A stretch of 64,000 bases of DNA from Pandoraea faecigallinarum (GTDB lineage Bacteria > Pseudomonadota > Gammaproteobacteria > Burkholderiales > Burkholderiaceae). The stretch is taken from NCBI RefSeq assembly GCF_001029105.3, contig NZ_CP011807.3, positions 248,001 through 312,000 of the forward strand. The letters are read 5' to 3'. A model generated the notes under the pieces. That model was not told where the DNA came from. It searched no databases and saw only the letters and a program-made list of their open reading frames with translations. The position numbers were made by a program, and so were the translations under genes. Below, piece by piece: positions 16,895 through 26,020 of this stretch (the stretch's first letter is position 1; the number at the start of each line of letters is the position of its first letter).

Positions 16895-18235
16895 ATGGCA
16901 ATCGACACCGCCGTCAGCCTGACCAACGCGCCGGCAGCGCCCCGGCTCGCATGCCACGAGCGTGGCACGTGGAGCCGCTCGCCGCAGAGCAACGACGCAA
17001 CACTGCTGGTGCGCAAGCTCCGCGGGTTGCGCGCGATGGTGGCCGTGCTGGAGTGCGACTCGGTCGCACGCGCGGCGCGCATGCTGCATCTTTCGCAATC
17101 CGCTGTCGCGCGCTCGATTTCGGACATCGAAGCCGAGCTGGGCTTTCCGCTGTTCCACCGCAGTGCCCGCGGGCTGATACCGAACGCTGCGGGGCAGCGA
17201 CTTGGCGTGCGCGCCACGCGGGCGCTGGCCGAACTGGCGAACGGCTATCGCGAAGCGTTCGCCGCGACGGCGTCGCAGGCCGATGGCGGGGCGCGTGCCG
17301 CCAGCCGCTTTGCCGCCGTCGTCGCGCCGCAGCAACTCACCAGCTTCATCGCCGTGGCGGAGCTGGGCAGCGGACCGCTTGCGGCCAGTCGCCTGCAATG
17401 CTCGCAGCCAACGATTCAACGCAATCTCGATCAGCTCGAAGACCTGATCGGCATCAAGCTGTTCCGGCGCACACCGCGCGGCACGCGTCTGACGGACGAA
17501 GCGCTCGCGTTGCTCGGCCCCGTCAAGCGTGCGCTGGCCGAACTGGCGATTGCCGAGGACGAACTCGCGCCGTTCGGCGGGCGCCAGCAAGGCACGGTCA
17601 TCGTCGCTGCGCTGCCGCTCTCGAGCGGTTTCCTGTTGCCCAAGGCCATCGACAGCCTGCTTCACAAATCGCCTTATCTCACCGTCACGGTGGTCGACGG
17701 CACGTACGAAGCGCTGGTGCGTCAGTTGCGTCAGGCGGACGTGGACATGATCGTCGGTGCGCTGCGCGCAAACGACGTGCCGCCAGACATTCGTCAGGAA
17801 GCGCTCTTCGAAGATCATCTATCGGTCGTCGTGCGCGCGGACCATCCGTGCCTGAGGTCGGGCAGGACTCCCACGCTTGCCGAACTCGCCGAATACGGCT
17901 GGGTAAGCCCGCTGCCCTGCACGCCCGCGCGTGGCGTGTTCGAGCGCGTGTTTCACGCCGAGGGACTCGCGCTGCCGCGCACGCAGGTGCACGCGAGCAG
18001 CTCGCCGGTGGTGCGCGGGCTCCTGTCGTCGAGCGATCGGCTGGCGTTGCTCTCGCCGGTGCAGATCACCTCCGAGTTGCGCACGGGCGAGCTGGCGGTC
18101 GTGCCGGTGACCTTGCAACACGCGCGCCGGTCCATCGGCGTGGCCACGCGTCGTGACGGTTTGCTCTCGCCCGCCGCGGAGCAGTTGCTCGACGAGCTGC
18201 GCGTGCTCGCACCCACCATGCAGCATCCGACGTGA
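16895..18235 (+). CDS. LysR-type regulator with two DNA-binding domains
   Basis: 446 residues, against about 300 for the family. Two complete LysR winged helices are present: residues 43-102 (LRGLRAMVAVLECDSVARAA, then LSQSAVARSISDIEAELG) and 146-205 (QQLTSFIAVAELGSGPLAAS, then CSQPTIQRNLDQLEDLIG). A single effector-binding domain follows from residue 232 (GTVIVAALPLSSGF). The 40-residue N-terminus is unconserved. No good ribosome site precedes the ATG, which lies one base after the ligA-like stop, so translational coupling is likely. It probably regulates the dioxygenase or transporter operon. The stop codon falls inside a 9-base tandem repeat. Confidence 0.88.
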   Translation: MAIDTAVSLTNAPAAPRLACHERGTWSRSPQSNDATLLVRKLRGLRAMVAVLECDSVARAARMLHLSQSAVARSISDIEAELGFPLFHRSARGLIPNAAGQRLGVRATRALAELANGYREAFAATASQADGGARAASRFAAVVAPQQLTSFIAVAELGSGPLAASRLQCSQPTIQRNLDQLEDLIGIKLFRRTPRGTRLTDEALALLGPVKRALAELAIAEDELAPFGGRQQGTVIVAALPLSSGFLLPKAIDSLLHKSPYLTVTVVDGTYEALVRQLRQADVDMIVGALRANDVPPDIRQEALFEDHLSVVVRADHPCLRSGRTPTLAELAEYGWVSPLPCTPARGVFERVFHAEGLALPRTQVHASSSPVVRGLLSSSDRLALLSPVQITSELRTGELAVVPVTLQHARRSIGVATRRDGLLSPAAEQLLDELRVLAPTMQHPT

Positions 18236-18276
18236 AGGACGTGAAGGACATAAAGGACATAAAGGACGTAAAAGGC
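18232..18276 (+). repeat. Five 9-base tandem repeats over the LysR stop codon
   Basis: GTGAAGGAC (18232-18240 and 18241-18249), ATAAAGGAC (18250-18258 and 18259-18267), then the degenerate GTAAAAGGC (18268-18276). The TGA stop of the LysR gene lies in the first unit (18233-18235). Confidence 0.9.
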
Positions 18277-18677
18277 CCGGAGAATGCGCGAACGACGTTC
18301 GCCATACCCGCGTCGAGCGCGGCGAAAATCGCCGAATTCGCCAAGACTTGCATGTCTCGCCTCAATCGCTCCCGCACGCTTTTTGCCGCACGCACCGCCG
18401 CCTGACGACTGCCCGCCGCGCCTTATGCGGCGGGCGTTCCATCCGCGGAACGCCCGGCGTAGCGCTGCGCGAAATTCCCTGCGGAAAAACCTTCCCGAAA
18501 CCTAGGGGAAATCTCGGGGATATACGAAAAACGCAACGCTCGACGCGAGAAGGTCGTTCGACGTTCGCATTTCGTCTGCCTAAGCTGTTCCGGACACATA
18601 GAAAAGGCGCGCCGTCCATCGGCGCGGCCTCATCGGAAAACAGCTCGGTGCCACGACACCGACGAGGAGACGACACC
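18277..18677. other. Non-coding region upstream of the LIV-type transporter
   Basis: About 400 bases without a convincing gene. A 9-bp hairpin (GCCCGCCGC 18411-18419 with GCGGCGGGC 18427-18435, 7-base loop) may end the regulator message. The part from about 18500 on, with GGGGATATACGAAAAACGC, is less GC-rich and is the likely promoter area for the ABC transporter genes. No clear operator was found. Confidence 0.5.
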
Positions 18678-19877
18678 ATGATGAAGCGCCATCTCTGGCT
18701 CGCAGTAGCGCTTGCGAGCGTTTGCCAATTCACCGCCGTTTCGGCCGCCCGCGCCGAGGAAATCAAGATCGGCGTGCTGGGCCTGTTCTCCGGATCGGCC
18801 TCGTGGTGGGGCACGGAATACCGTCGCGGTATCAACCTGTGGCTCGAACAGAACAAGAACAAGGTCGGCGACGACACGCTCGTGATCCTGGAGCGCGACG
18901 AAGGCGGCGTGAACCCGCAGCGCACGCGTCAGCTCGCGCAGGAACTCGTGGTGCGCGATCAGGTGCAGTACCTGTTCGGCGGCTCGTTCACGCCGAACGT
19001 GCTGGCCATGGCCGACGTCGTGAATCAGACCAAGACGCCGCTCGTCATCGGCAACTCGGGCACGTCGAGCGTGACGCTCAAGTCGCCGTACTTCGTGCGT
19101 ACCGGCTTCACGCAGTGGACCGTGAGCGTGCCGCTCGTCGAGTACGCCGCGAAGAAGGGCGTGAAGAATGCGGCGATCGTGGTGGCCGACTTCGCCACCG
19201 GTTACGACGCCATCGACGCCTACAGCGAGACGTTCAAGAAGGCGGGCGGAAAGGTCGCCGTCGAAGTGAAGGTGCCGCTGGGCACGACGGACTTCTCCAG
19301 TTACCTGCAACGCGTGCGCGATGCCAAGCCGGACGCCGTCTTCATGTTCATGCCGGTCGGTCCGATGTCGGCAGGTTTCGTGAAGGCATTCAAGGAGCGC
19401 GAACTCGACAAGGCCGGTATCCAGCTCTTCGCCACGACCGAGACGATGGAGTCGGACCTGCCCGCCATCGGCGACAGCGCGCTGGGCACCATCACCGCGC
19501 TGCATTACTCGCCGTTCCTCACGACCCCGGAGAACACCGCGTTCGTGAAGGCCTACAAAGCGAAGTACGGCCCGGGTGCGTTGCCGTCGATTGCATCGGT
19601 GTCGGCCTACGACTCGATGACGCTCATCGCGCAGATGATCAAGGCGACCAAGGGCAAGAAAGACGCGGAGAAAGCCATTGCTGCCGTGAAGGGCTACTCG
19701 TGGGTGAGCGCGCGCGGTCCGGTGTCGATCGATCCGAAGACGCGTGAGATCGTGCAGAACGTGTACATCCGTCGCGTGGAAACCATCGACGGCAAGCTGG
19801 GTAACAAGCCGATCGACACGTACAAGTCGGTGGTCGAGCCGTGGCACGTCGGCCACCCGCAAGTGGCCGCGAAGTAA
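18678..19877 (+). CDS. LIV-type ABC transporter substrate-binding protein
   Basis: 399 residues with a signal peptide (MMKRHLWLAVALASVCQFTAVSA, cut near ARAEE). Periplasmic binding protein of the Leu/Ile/Val family: EEIKIGVLGLFSGSASWWGTEY at the mature start, ILERDEGGVNPQRT, and the GNSGTSSVTLKSPYFVRTG hinge region. First gene of a complete five-gene importer. Branched-chain-type importers next to aromatic catabolic genes often carry aromatic acids, so an aromatic substrate is more likely than amino acids. That is inference from position. GAGGAGA supports the ATG. Confidence 0.9.
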   Translation: MMKRHLWLAVALASVCQFTAVSAARAEEIKIGVLGLFSGSASWWGTEYRRGINLWLEQNKNKVGDDTLVILERDEGGVNPQRTRQLAQELVVRDQVQYLFGGSFTPNVLAMADVVNQTKTPLVIGNSGTSSVTLKSPYFVRTGFTQWTVSVPLVEYAAKKGVKNAAIVVADFATGYDAIDAYSETFKKAGGKVAVEVKVPLGTTDFSSYLQRVRDAKPDAVFMFMPVGPMSAGFVKAFKERELDKAGIQLFATTETMESDLPAIGDSALGTITALHYSPFLTTPENTAFVKAYKAKYGPGALPSIASVSAYDSMTLIAQMIKATKGKKDAEKAIAAVKGYSWVSARGPVSIDPKTREIVQNVYIRRVETIDGKLGNKPIDTYKSVVEPWHVGHPQVAAK

Positions 19878-19932
19878 CGCAGGCGACGACCCCCCAAAGT
19901 TCGCTCTGATCGTTAGGTTCCGGTACTTCGTC

Positions 19933-20805
19933 ATGACGCAATCGCTTGCCACTTTCCTGTCGTTGTCGATCGACGGTGTGGCCTACGGGATGCTGCTGTT
20001 TCTCATCTCCGTGGGCCTCACGGTCACGCTCGGCGTAATGCGCGTGGTCAATCTCGCACACTCCGCCTTCGCCATGATCGGCGGTTATTTCACCTTGTGG
20101 GCCATGCAGCGCGCCGGGCTCGATTTCTTCGTCGCGCTGCTCGTCGGCGTGATCGGCACGATGGTGCTCGGCGCCGTGCTGGAGCGCACGCTGTATCGCT
20201 GGGTCTACACGGCCAACGGTCTGGGGCAGTTGCTCATGACGATCGGCCTCGCATTCATCATCTGCGCGATCGCCAAGCACCTTGCCGGCACGGAATTGCA
20301 AACGATTCCGGTGCCGCAGGGCCTGCGCGGCACGTGGGACTTCGGGGCGTTCTCGGTGTCCGTGTATCGCATCTTCGCGCTGGTGTGCAGTGCGGTCGTC
20401 GCCTTCGGTATCTGGCTCGGCCTGGAGCGCACGCCGTTCGGGGCGAAGCTGCGCGCCGCCGTCGACAACCCGCGCATGGCGCGTTGCGTCGGCATCAATG
20501 TGCCGGTGGTGTTCTCGATCACATTCGCCATCGGTTGCGGGCTGTCCGGCCTGGGCGGGGCGCTGTCGAGCCAGATTCTGCCGCTGGAGCCGTACTACGG
20601 CCTGAAGTATCTGGTGCTCGTGCTGATCGTCGTGGCCGCCGGAGGGCTCGGCAGCCTGCGCGGTTCGCTGTACGCCGGGCTGCTGCTCGGGCTCATCGAC
20701 ACGCTCGGCCGCTACTACGTGCCTGCGCTCGGCGCGTTCATGATCTATCTGGCCGTGCTGGCCATTCTGCTGATCCGCCCGCAAGGGCTGGTCGGCCGTG
20801 CCTGA
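19933..20805 (+). CDS. LIV-type ABC transporter permease (LivH-like)
   Basis: 290 residues, about eight inner-membrane helices. The N-terminal part SIDGVAYGMLLFLISVGLTV and MRVVNLAHSAFAMIGGYF is the LivH signature; the EAA-like coupling segment is LERTPFGAKLRAAVDNPRMA. It starts 55 bases after the binding protein. The ATG at 19933 was preferred to an in-frame ATG 63 codons upstream that lies inside the binding-protein gene. It pairs with the LivM-like permease that follows 13 bases on. Confidence 0.9.
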   Translation: MTQSLATFLSLSIDGVAYGMLLFLISVGLTVTLGVMRVVNLAHSAFAMIGGYFTLWAMQRAGLDFFVALLVGVIGTMVLGAVLERTLYRWVYTANGLGQLLMTIGLAFIICAIAKHLAGTELQTIPVPQGLRGTWDFGAFSVSVYRIFALVCSAVVAFGIWLGLERTPFGAKLRAAVDNPRMARCVGINVPVVFSITFAIGCGLSGLGGALSSQILPLEPYYGLKYLVLVLIVVAAGGLGSLRGSLYAGLLLGLIDTLGRYYVPALGAFMIYLAVLAILLIRPQGLVGRA

Positions 20806-20818
20806 GCGGAGGGTCACG

Positions 20819-21892
20819 ATGTCTCACACGAATCCTTCGCCGTCGGCAAGCGGTATGAAGCAAGTGGCTCCGGCACTGCGCCGCAAGCGCCTGGGCATGC
20901 TCGACGCGCTGCTGCTGCTCGGCGCCGTCGCTACGTATTTCTTCGCCGATCTGTATCTGGCGCTCGCCACGAGCGTGCTGATCATGATCGTCTTCGCGCT
21001 CTCGCTCGATCTCGTGCAGGGCTACTGCGGCATCGAGACACTGGGGCATGCGGCGTTCTTCGGCAGCGGCGCATATGCGGCAGGCCTCTTCGCACTGCAT
21101 GTCTCTCCGAACCCGCTGCTGGGCCTCGTGGCCGGTGCGCTGGTCGCGGGTGTCGTGGGACTGATCACGGGTGTGGTCGTGCTGCGCGTGAGCGGCCTCA
21201 CGCAGATCATGCTCACGCTCGCTTGCGCCACGCTGCTCTATGAAGCGGGCAACATCGCCAAGTCGATCACGATGGGCGACGACGGCCTGACCGGCTACAC
21301 GATCGCGCCGGTACTCGGCATGTTCGAGTTCGATATCTACGGCCATACGGCGTATCTCTACGCGTTCGCCGTGTTGCTCGCTGTCTACCTGTTCACGCAG
21401 TTCCTCGTGAATTCGCCTTTCGGTCTGACGGTGCAGGGCATTCGCGAGAACGCCATGCGCATGTCGCTGCTCGGCGTTCGCGTGGGGCTGCGCCGTCTGA
21501 TGCTGTACACCATTGCCGCCGCACTGGCCGGCGTGGCGGGCGCGCTCTCGGCGCAGGTCAACAACATCGTTGCCCTCGACACGCTGTCGTTCACGCTGTC
21601 CGCAAACGTACTCGTGATGCTCGCGCTCGGCGGCACCGGGCGCCTTTACGGCGCGGTGCTCGGCGCGGTTGTCTTCATGGTGCTGTCCGATCGCATCGCG
21701 GCTATCGATCCGACGAACTGGCTCGCGGCGCTCGGCGTGCTGCTGATCGTCGTGGTGCGCTTCGCGCCGGACGGCCTGATCGGTGTGGTGGATCGCTTCA
21801 CGGCGCGCACGCGCCGTCCGGCCCCGGCAGTGACGACAACGCAGGCAGGCGCCCCGCAGGCAACGAGCACGGACAAGGAGGTGACGCCGTGA
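20819..21892 (+). CDS. LIV-type ABC transporter permease (LivM-like)
   Basis: 357 residues. Recognised by DLVQGYCGIETLGHAAFFGSGAYAAGL and GIRENAMRMSLLGVRVGLRRLMLYTIAAALAG, which are LivM hallmarks. The N-terminal 30 residues are basic and cytoplasmic; the C-terminal 30 are Thr/Ala/Pro-rich. The ATG at 20819 is preceded by GGAGGG. Its stop overlaps the GTG start of the ATPase gene (GTGA). Confidence 0.9.
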   Translation: MSHTNPSPSASGMKQVAPALRRKRLGMLDALLLLGAVATYFFADLYLALATSVLIMIVFALSLDLVQGYCGIETLGHAAFFGSGAYAAGLFALHVSPNPLLGLVAGALVAGVVGLITGVVVLRVSGLTQIMLTLACATLLYEAGNIAKSITMGDDGLTGYTIAPVLGMFEFDIYGHTAYLYAFAVLLAVYLFTQFLVNSPFGLTVQGIRENAMRMSLLGVRVGLRRLMLYTIAAALAGVAGALSAQVNNIVALDTLSFTLSANVLVMLALGGTGRLYGAVLGAVVFMVLSDRIAAIDPTNWLAALGVLLIVVVRFAPDGLIGVVDRFTARTRRPAPAVTTTQAGAPQATSTDKEVTP

Positions 21893-22641
21893 GCGCTGCA
21901 CTCGAAATTCAGGGACTGTCCAAGCGCTTCGGCCAACTGGATGTCACGCGCAACGTGAGTCTCTCGCTGCCGGCCGGCGCGCGTCATGCGCTGATCGGGC
22001 CGAACGGCGCAGGCAAGAGCACGCTGATGAACCTGCTCACGGGCGTGCTCAAGCCGAACGCGGGCGTGGTGCGCGTGGGGGGCACCGATGTAACGTCGAT
22101 GCCGTCGCACAAGCGCGTGAAGCTCGGGCTGGCGCGTACGTTCCAGTTGAACACGCTGTTCGACACCCTCACGGTCGCGGAAAACGTGGCGCTTGCGCTC
22201 ACGTCGCGGCGGGGCCTCGACGCACGCATCGGCAAGCCGCTGGCAAGTCGCCCTGCGGTGGTGGAAGAGGCGGCGGAGCGTTTGCGCGAACTCGGCATGC
22301 TCGAACTCGCCGGCAAGCGCATCAACGAACTCGCGTACGGTCAGCGTCGTCAGGTGGAGATCGCGCTGGGCCTCGCGCTCGATCCGAAAGTGCTGCTGCT
22401 CGACGAACCCGTCGCGGGTGTGCCGTCCGGGCAGGGGCGCAAGCTGTTCGAACTGCTCGAACGTTTGCCCGAGGACGTGGCGGTGATGGTTATCGAACAC
22501 GACATGGATCTTGTCTTCCGCTTCGCGCGCCGTATCACGGTGCTGGTCGAGGGCGCGGTGCTCATGGAAGGCGAGAAGGACGAAGTGCGCAGCGATCCGC
22601 GCGTGCGCGATATCTATCTGGGGCGTCGCCATCATGACTGA
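21889..22641 (+). CDS. LIV-type ABC transporter ATPase (LivG-like)
   Basis: 250 residues. Walker A is GPNGAGKST; the signature LAYGQRRQVEIALGLAL replaces the usual LSGGQ, as is common in LivG; Walker B is VLLLDEP; the H loop is VIEHDMDLVF. ARTFQLNTLFDTLTVAENV is the typical LivG Q-loop region. GTG start with AAGGAGG upstream. It overlaps the LivF-like gene by eight bases. Confidence 0.9.
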   Translation: MSAALEIQGLSKRFGQLDVTRNVSLSLPAGARHALIGPNGAGKSTLMNLLTGVLKPNAGVVRVGGTDVTSMPSHKRVKLGLARTFQLNTLFDTLTVAENVALALTSRRGLDARIGKPLASRPAVVEEAAERLRELGMLELAGKRINELAYGQRRQVEIALGLALDPKVLLLDEPVAGVPSGQGRKLFELLERLPEDVAVMVIEHDMDLVFRFARRITVLVEGAVLMEGEKDEVRSDPRVRDIYLGRRHHD

Positions 22642-23368
22642 CATCCTGCTCGAGGCCGGTGGACTCAGTGCCGGGTATGGCGAAACCGTTGTGCTCGAAG
22701 ATCTGAGTTTGCATGTTGCCGCAGGCGAAGCCGTCGCCATTCTCGGACGTAACGGCGTGGGCAAGAGTACGTTGCTGCTCAGCTTGCTGGGGTTGACCAC
22801 GCGCCATGGCGGTGTGCTGCGCTATCGCGGCGACGACATCACGTCGTGGCCCGCGTTCCGGCGCGCCCGTGCCGGGCTGGCGCTCGTGCCGCAGGAGCGC
22901 GAGATATTCAAGTCGCTCTCGGTCGAAGAAAACCTGCAAGTCTCGGCAATGAACGAGGGCGCCGACGCCGCGGCCGGCAACACATGGACGCTGGCGCGCG
23001 TGTACGACCTGTTCCCGCGCCTGAAGGAGCGTCGTCGCAACCTCGGCAATCAACTCTCGGGCGGCGAGCAGCAGATGCTCGCCATCGGCCGCGCCTTGAT
23101 CGGCAACCCCCGCGTCGTGCTGTTCGACGAGCCGTTCGAAGGACTCGCGCCGGTGATCGTCGATCAACTGGTCGACGCCTTCTGGAAACTGCGCGCCGAT
23201 GGCGGCATGGGCGTGGTGCTCGTCGAGCAGCACGCGGAACTGGGCCTGGAGCTCACGGACCGGGCGCTGGTGCTCGACCGGGGCCGCCAGGTCTGGGCGG
23301 GACGCAGCGCCGATCTGGCGGCGTCGCCGGAATTGCTCGGCACGCTCGTCGGTCTGGAGAGCGCCTGA
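22634..23368 (+). CDS. LIV-type ABC transporter ATPase (LivF-like)
   Basis: 244 residues. Walker A GRNGVGKST, Q-loop LVPQEREIFKSLSVEENL, signature LSGGEQQMLAIGRAL, Walker B VVLFDEPFEGLAP, H loop VEQHAELGLEL. The EREIF/SVEENL run is typical of LivF. It completes the importer and ends 45 bases before galB, so import and lower-pathway genes are very probably one transcript. Confidence 0.9.
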   Translation: MTDILLEAGGLSAGYGETVVLEDLSLHVAAGEAVAILGRNGVGKSTLLLSLLGLTTRHGGVLRYRGDDITSWPAFRRARAGLALVPQEREIFKSLSVEENLQVSAMNEGADAAAGNTWTLARVYDLFPRLKERRRNLGNQLSGGEQQMLAIGRALIGNPRVVLFDEPFEGLAPVIVDQLVDAFWKLRADGGMGVVLVEQHAELGLELTDRALVLDRGRQVWAGRSADLAASPELLGTLVGLESA

Positions 23369-23413
23369 GCGGGGCATCGCGCAGCTAGCGCAACACGTAT
23401 CAGAGTCAAACAC

Positions 23414-24169
23414 ATGAGCACAACACAGCACACCAACACTGCGGGCCTTGCGGGCCTCGTCGTCAGCGCCCACTCGGCAGACTTCGTCTGGCGCGCGGCG
23501 GGCACGATCGCGACCCACGTGGCGCAGGGATATCGCATGAAGATCGTCTGCCTGTCGTTCGGCGAGCGCGGCGAGTCGGCCAAGCTCTGGCGCAAGGGCG
23601 CAGAGATGACGGAGGCGAAGGTCAAGGCCGCACGCCGCGAAGAAGCGCAGCGCGCCGCGGACATTCTCGGCGCGGAGATCGAGTTTCTCGACATCGGCGA
23701 TTACCCGATGCGCGTGTCGGACGAAACGCTGTTCAGGCTCGTCGACATCTACCGGGAATTGCAGCCGTCGTTCGTCCTCAGCCATTCGGAGAAGGACCCG
23801 TACAACTTCGATCACCCGCTCGCGATGCACGTCACGCAGGAGGCGCGCGTGATTGCGCAGGCCGAGGGTCACAAGCCGGGCGAGAAGATCATCGGCGCAC
23901 CGGCGGTGCTGGCGTTCGAGCCGCATCAGACCGAACAGTGCGAGTGGATTCCGAACACCTTCGTGGACATTACCCCGGTGTGGGACAAGAAGCGCGCCGC
24001 CATCGAATGCATGGCCGGTCAGGAACACCTCTGGGATTACTACACGCGCGTGGCGCTGCAACGCGGCGTGCAAGCCAAACGCAACATCGGTATCACGGCC
24101 GCGCGCGACATCAAGTATGCGGAGGGGCTGATGCGCCTCACGCCGGTGGTTGCCGAGCAACTCTCGTAA
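23414..24169 (+). CDS. galB: 4-oxalomesaconate hydratase, GalB-type (LmbE/PIG-L fold)
   Basis: 251 residues of the LmbE/PIG-L family. P. putida GalB is a member of this fold that hydrates the 4-oxalomesaconate keto form to 4-carboxy-4-hydroxy-2-oxoadipate. The metal loop reads [18 protein letters not shown], where deacetylases have AHPDD; this Ser-Ala-Asp form agrees, from memory, with GalB. The later metal site is [30 protein letters not shown] is family-typical. Context supports the call strongly: galC-type and galD-type genes follow within 20 bases of each other. The ribosome site is weak. Confidence 0.85.
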   Translation: MSTTQHTNTAGLAGLVVSAHSADFVWRAAGTIATHVAQGYRMKIVCLSFGERGESAKLWRKGAEMTEAKVKAARREEAQRAADILGAEIEFLDIGDYPMRVSDETLFRLVDIYRELQPSFVLSHSEKDPYNFDHPLAMHVTQEARVIAQAEGHKPGEKIIGAPAVLAFEPHQTEQCEWIPNTFVDITPVWDKKRAAIECMAGQEHLWDYYTRVALQRGVQAKRNIGITAARDIKYAEGLMRLTPVVAEQLS

Positions 24170-24186
24170 ACGATGGAGCAACTGTC

Positions 24187-24891
24187 ATGATTCGCGGTGT
24201 CGTCGTTCGTCAAATTCCCCGTGTCGATGCCGCTACGCTCGACATTCTGCGCAGCGCCGGCAGCGCGACCGTCCACGAGGCGCAAAGCCGCCTCGGTCTG
24301 ATGGCGACCTATCTGCGTCCGATCTACGCGGGGGCGTGTGTGGCGGGTAGCGCGGTGACCGTGCTCGCACCGCCGTCCGATAACTGGATGCTGCACGTCG
24401 CGGTGGAGCAGGCGCAGCCGGGCGACGTTGTCGTGGTCGGCGTGACCTCGCCGTGCGACGACGGCTACTTCGGCGATTTGCTCGCGACGTCGATGAAGGC
24501 GCGCGGCGTAGCCGGCCTCGTCATCGATGCCGGCTGCCGCGACATCGGCACACTGACCGAAATGCAATTCCCGGTGTGGTCGAAGGCCATCTCGTCGCAG
24601 GGCACCGTCAAGGAAACACTCGGCTCGGTCAACGTGCCGGTGGTCTGCGCCAACCAGATCGTGAACCCGGGCGACGTGATCGTCGCGGACGACGACGGTG
24701 TGGTCGTGGTGCCGTACGCCACGGCGCAAGCCGTTGCCAGGGCGGCAGCGGCGCGCGGCGCGGACGAAGCGTACAAGCGCGGTGTGCTCGCCGGCGGCAC
24801 GCTGGGGCTCGACTATTACAAGATGCGCGAGCGTCTGGCCGAGAAAGGCCTGCGCTACGTCGATTCGCTCGACGAACTGCAAGGGAAATGA
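24187..24891 (+). CDS. galC: 4-carboxy-4-hydroxy-2-oxoadipate aldolase, GalC/LigK-type (RraA fold)
   Basis: 234 residues. Divalent-metal class II aldolase of the RraA-like family; cleaves 4-carboxy-4-hydroxy-2-oxoadipate to pyruvate and oxaloacetate, and often also acts on 4-hydroxy-4-methyl-2-oxoglutarate. The signature is [14 protein letters not shown] (residues 110-123), in which the Arg-Asp pair binds substrate and metal. The N-terminal [15 protein letters not shown] and the [14 protein letters not shown] loop are also typical. Start at ATG 24187, 17 bases after galB. Last catabolic step of the pathway. Confidence 0.9.
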   Translation: MIRGVVVRQIPRVDAATLDILRSAGSATVHEAQSRLGLMATYLRPIYAGACVAGSAVTVLAPPSDNWMLHVAVEQAQPGDVVVVGVTSPCDDGYFGDLLATSMKARGVAGLVIDAGCRDIGTLTEMQFPVWSKAISSQGTVKETLGSVNVPVVCANQIVNPGDVIVADDDGVVVVPYATAQAVARAAAARGADEAYKRGVLAGGTLGLDYYKMRERLAEKGLRYVDSLDELQGK

Positions 24892-24901
24892 CGAGCGCGA
24901 C

Positions 24902-26020
24902 ATGACGCATTCCCAAACGCGAATTCGCGCCGCCGTCATGCGGGGAGGCACCTCCAAGGGGCTGTACTTCCTCGCAGAGGACCTGCCGGCGAACGCCGCC
25001 ACGCGCGACGCCGTGCTGCTCGCGGCGATGGGCTCGCCCGACGCTCGCCAGATCGACGGCATGGGCGGCGCGAACCCGCTCACGAGCAAGGTCGCCATCG
25101 TCTCGCGCGCGACGCGCCCGGACGCCGATGTCGACTATCTCTTCGCACAGGTGGTGGTCGACGAAGCACGCGTCGATTACGGACAAAACTGCGGCAATCT
25201 GCTGGCAGGCGTGGGGCCATTCGCCATCGAACGCGGGCTGGTAGCCGCGACGGGCGATGTGACCGACGTCGGCATTCATATGGTCAACACCGGACAAGTG
25301 GCGGTCGCCACGGTGCAGACCCCAGGGGGCCTGGTGAAGTACGACGGCGACGTGGCCATCGACGGCGTGCCGGGCACCGCTGCGCCGATTCCGCTGATGT
25401 TCCGCGATACCGCAGGGTCGTCGTGCGGCGCCCTGTTTCCGACCGGACAGCGTCAGGACGTCGTGTCGGGCGTCACGGTGACGTGCATCGACAACGGCAT
25501 GCCGCTCGTCATCATGCGCGCAGCCGATCTCGGATGCACCGGCACGGAATCCTGCGACGCACTCGAATCCGGGGCCCAGTTCGGCGCAATGCGAGAGACC
25601 ATCGAAGCGATTCGTCTGGCCGTGGGTCCGCGCATGAATCTGGGAGACGTGCGCTCGCGCACCGTGCCGAAGATGTGTCTCGTCGCGCCACCGCAGGCCG
25701 GCGGCGCGCTCGCCACGCGCTGCTTCATTCCGCATCGCTGCCATTCGTCCATCGGGGTGCTGGCAGCCGTGAGTGTGGCGACGGCGGCGGCACTGCCGGG
25801 CACCGTCTGTCATGAGATGGCAGTGGTGCCGCACGGCGATGCGCCGTTGCTTGCCATCGAACATCCGACCGGCGAGTTCACCGTGCGGCTCGCGCTCGGT
25901 GTCGACGGGCAGGGAGCGACGGAGGTCGCCGGCGCGGGTCTGCTGCGCACCGCGCGCTGGCTGTTCGACGGCGATGTCTGCATTCCCCGGCGTGTCTGGG
26001 CGCAGGGAGAAATGGCATGA
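24902..26020 (+). CDS. galD: 4-oxalomesaconate tautomerase, GalD-type (PrpF family)
   Basis: 372 residues of the PrpF/diaminopimelate-epimerase-like fold. The N-terminal AVMRGGTSKGLYFL and the QIDGMGGANPLTSKVAIVS loop are the two signatures of PrpF/GalD; NCGNLLAGVGPFA marks the active-site region. P. putida GalD is about the same size (361) and isomerises 4-oxalomesaconate formed directly from gallate. A tautomerase gene is expected in a gallate-type pathway, where the ring product needs it, more than in the LigC/LigI protocatechuate route. It starts 10 bases after galC. Confidence 0.87.
   Translation: MTHSQTRIRAAVMRGGTSKGLYFLAEDLPANAATRDAVLLAAMGSPDARQIDGMGGANPLTSKVAIVSRATRPDADVDYLFAQVVVDEARVDYGQNCGNLLAGVGPFAIERGLVAATGDVTDVGIHMVNTGQVAVATVQTPGGLVKYDGDVAIDGVPGTAAPIPLMFRDTAGSSCGALFPTGQRQDVVSGVTVTCIDNGMPLVIMRAADLGCTGTESCDALESGAQFGAMRETIEAIRLAVGPRMNLGDVRSRTVPKMCLVAPPQAGGALATRCFIPHRCHSSIGVLAAVSVATAAALPGTVCHEMAVVPHGDAPLLAIEHPTGEFTVRLALGVDGQGATEVAGAGLLRTARWLFDGDVCIPRRVWAQGEMA

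Noticed and set aside
15695..26020. Search for ligC (CHMS dehydrogenase) and ligI (PDC hydrolase) inside the aromatic cluster
   Set aside because: No GFO/IDH-type oxidoreductase or LigI-type amidohydrolase is present. Genes outside the window cannot be excluded.
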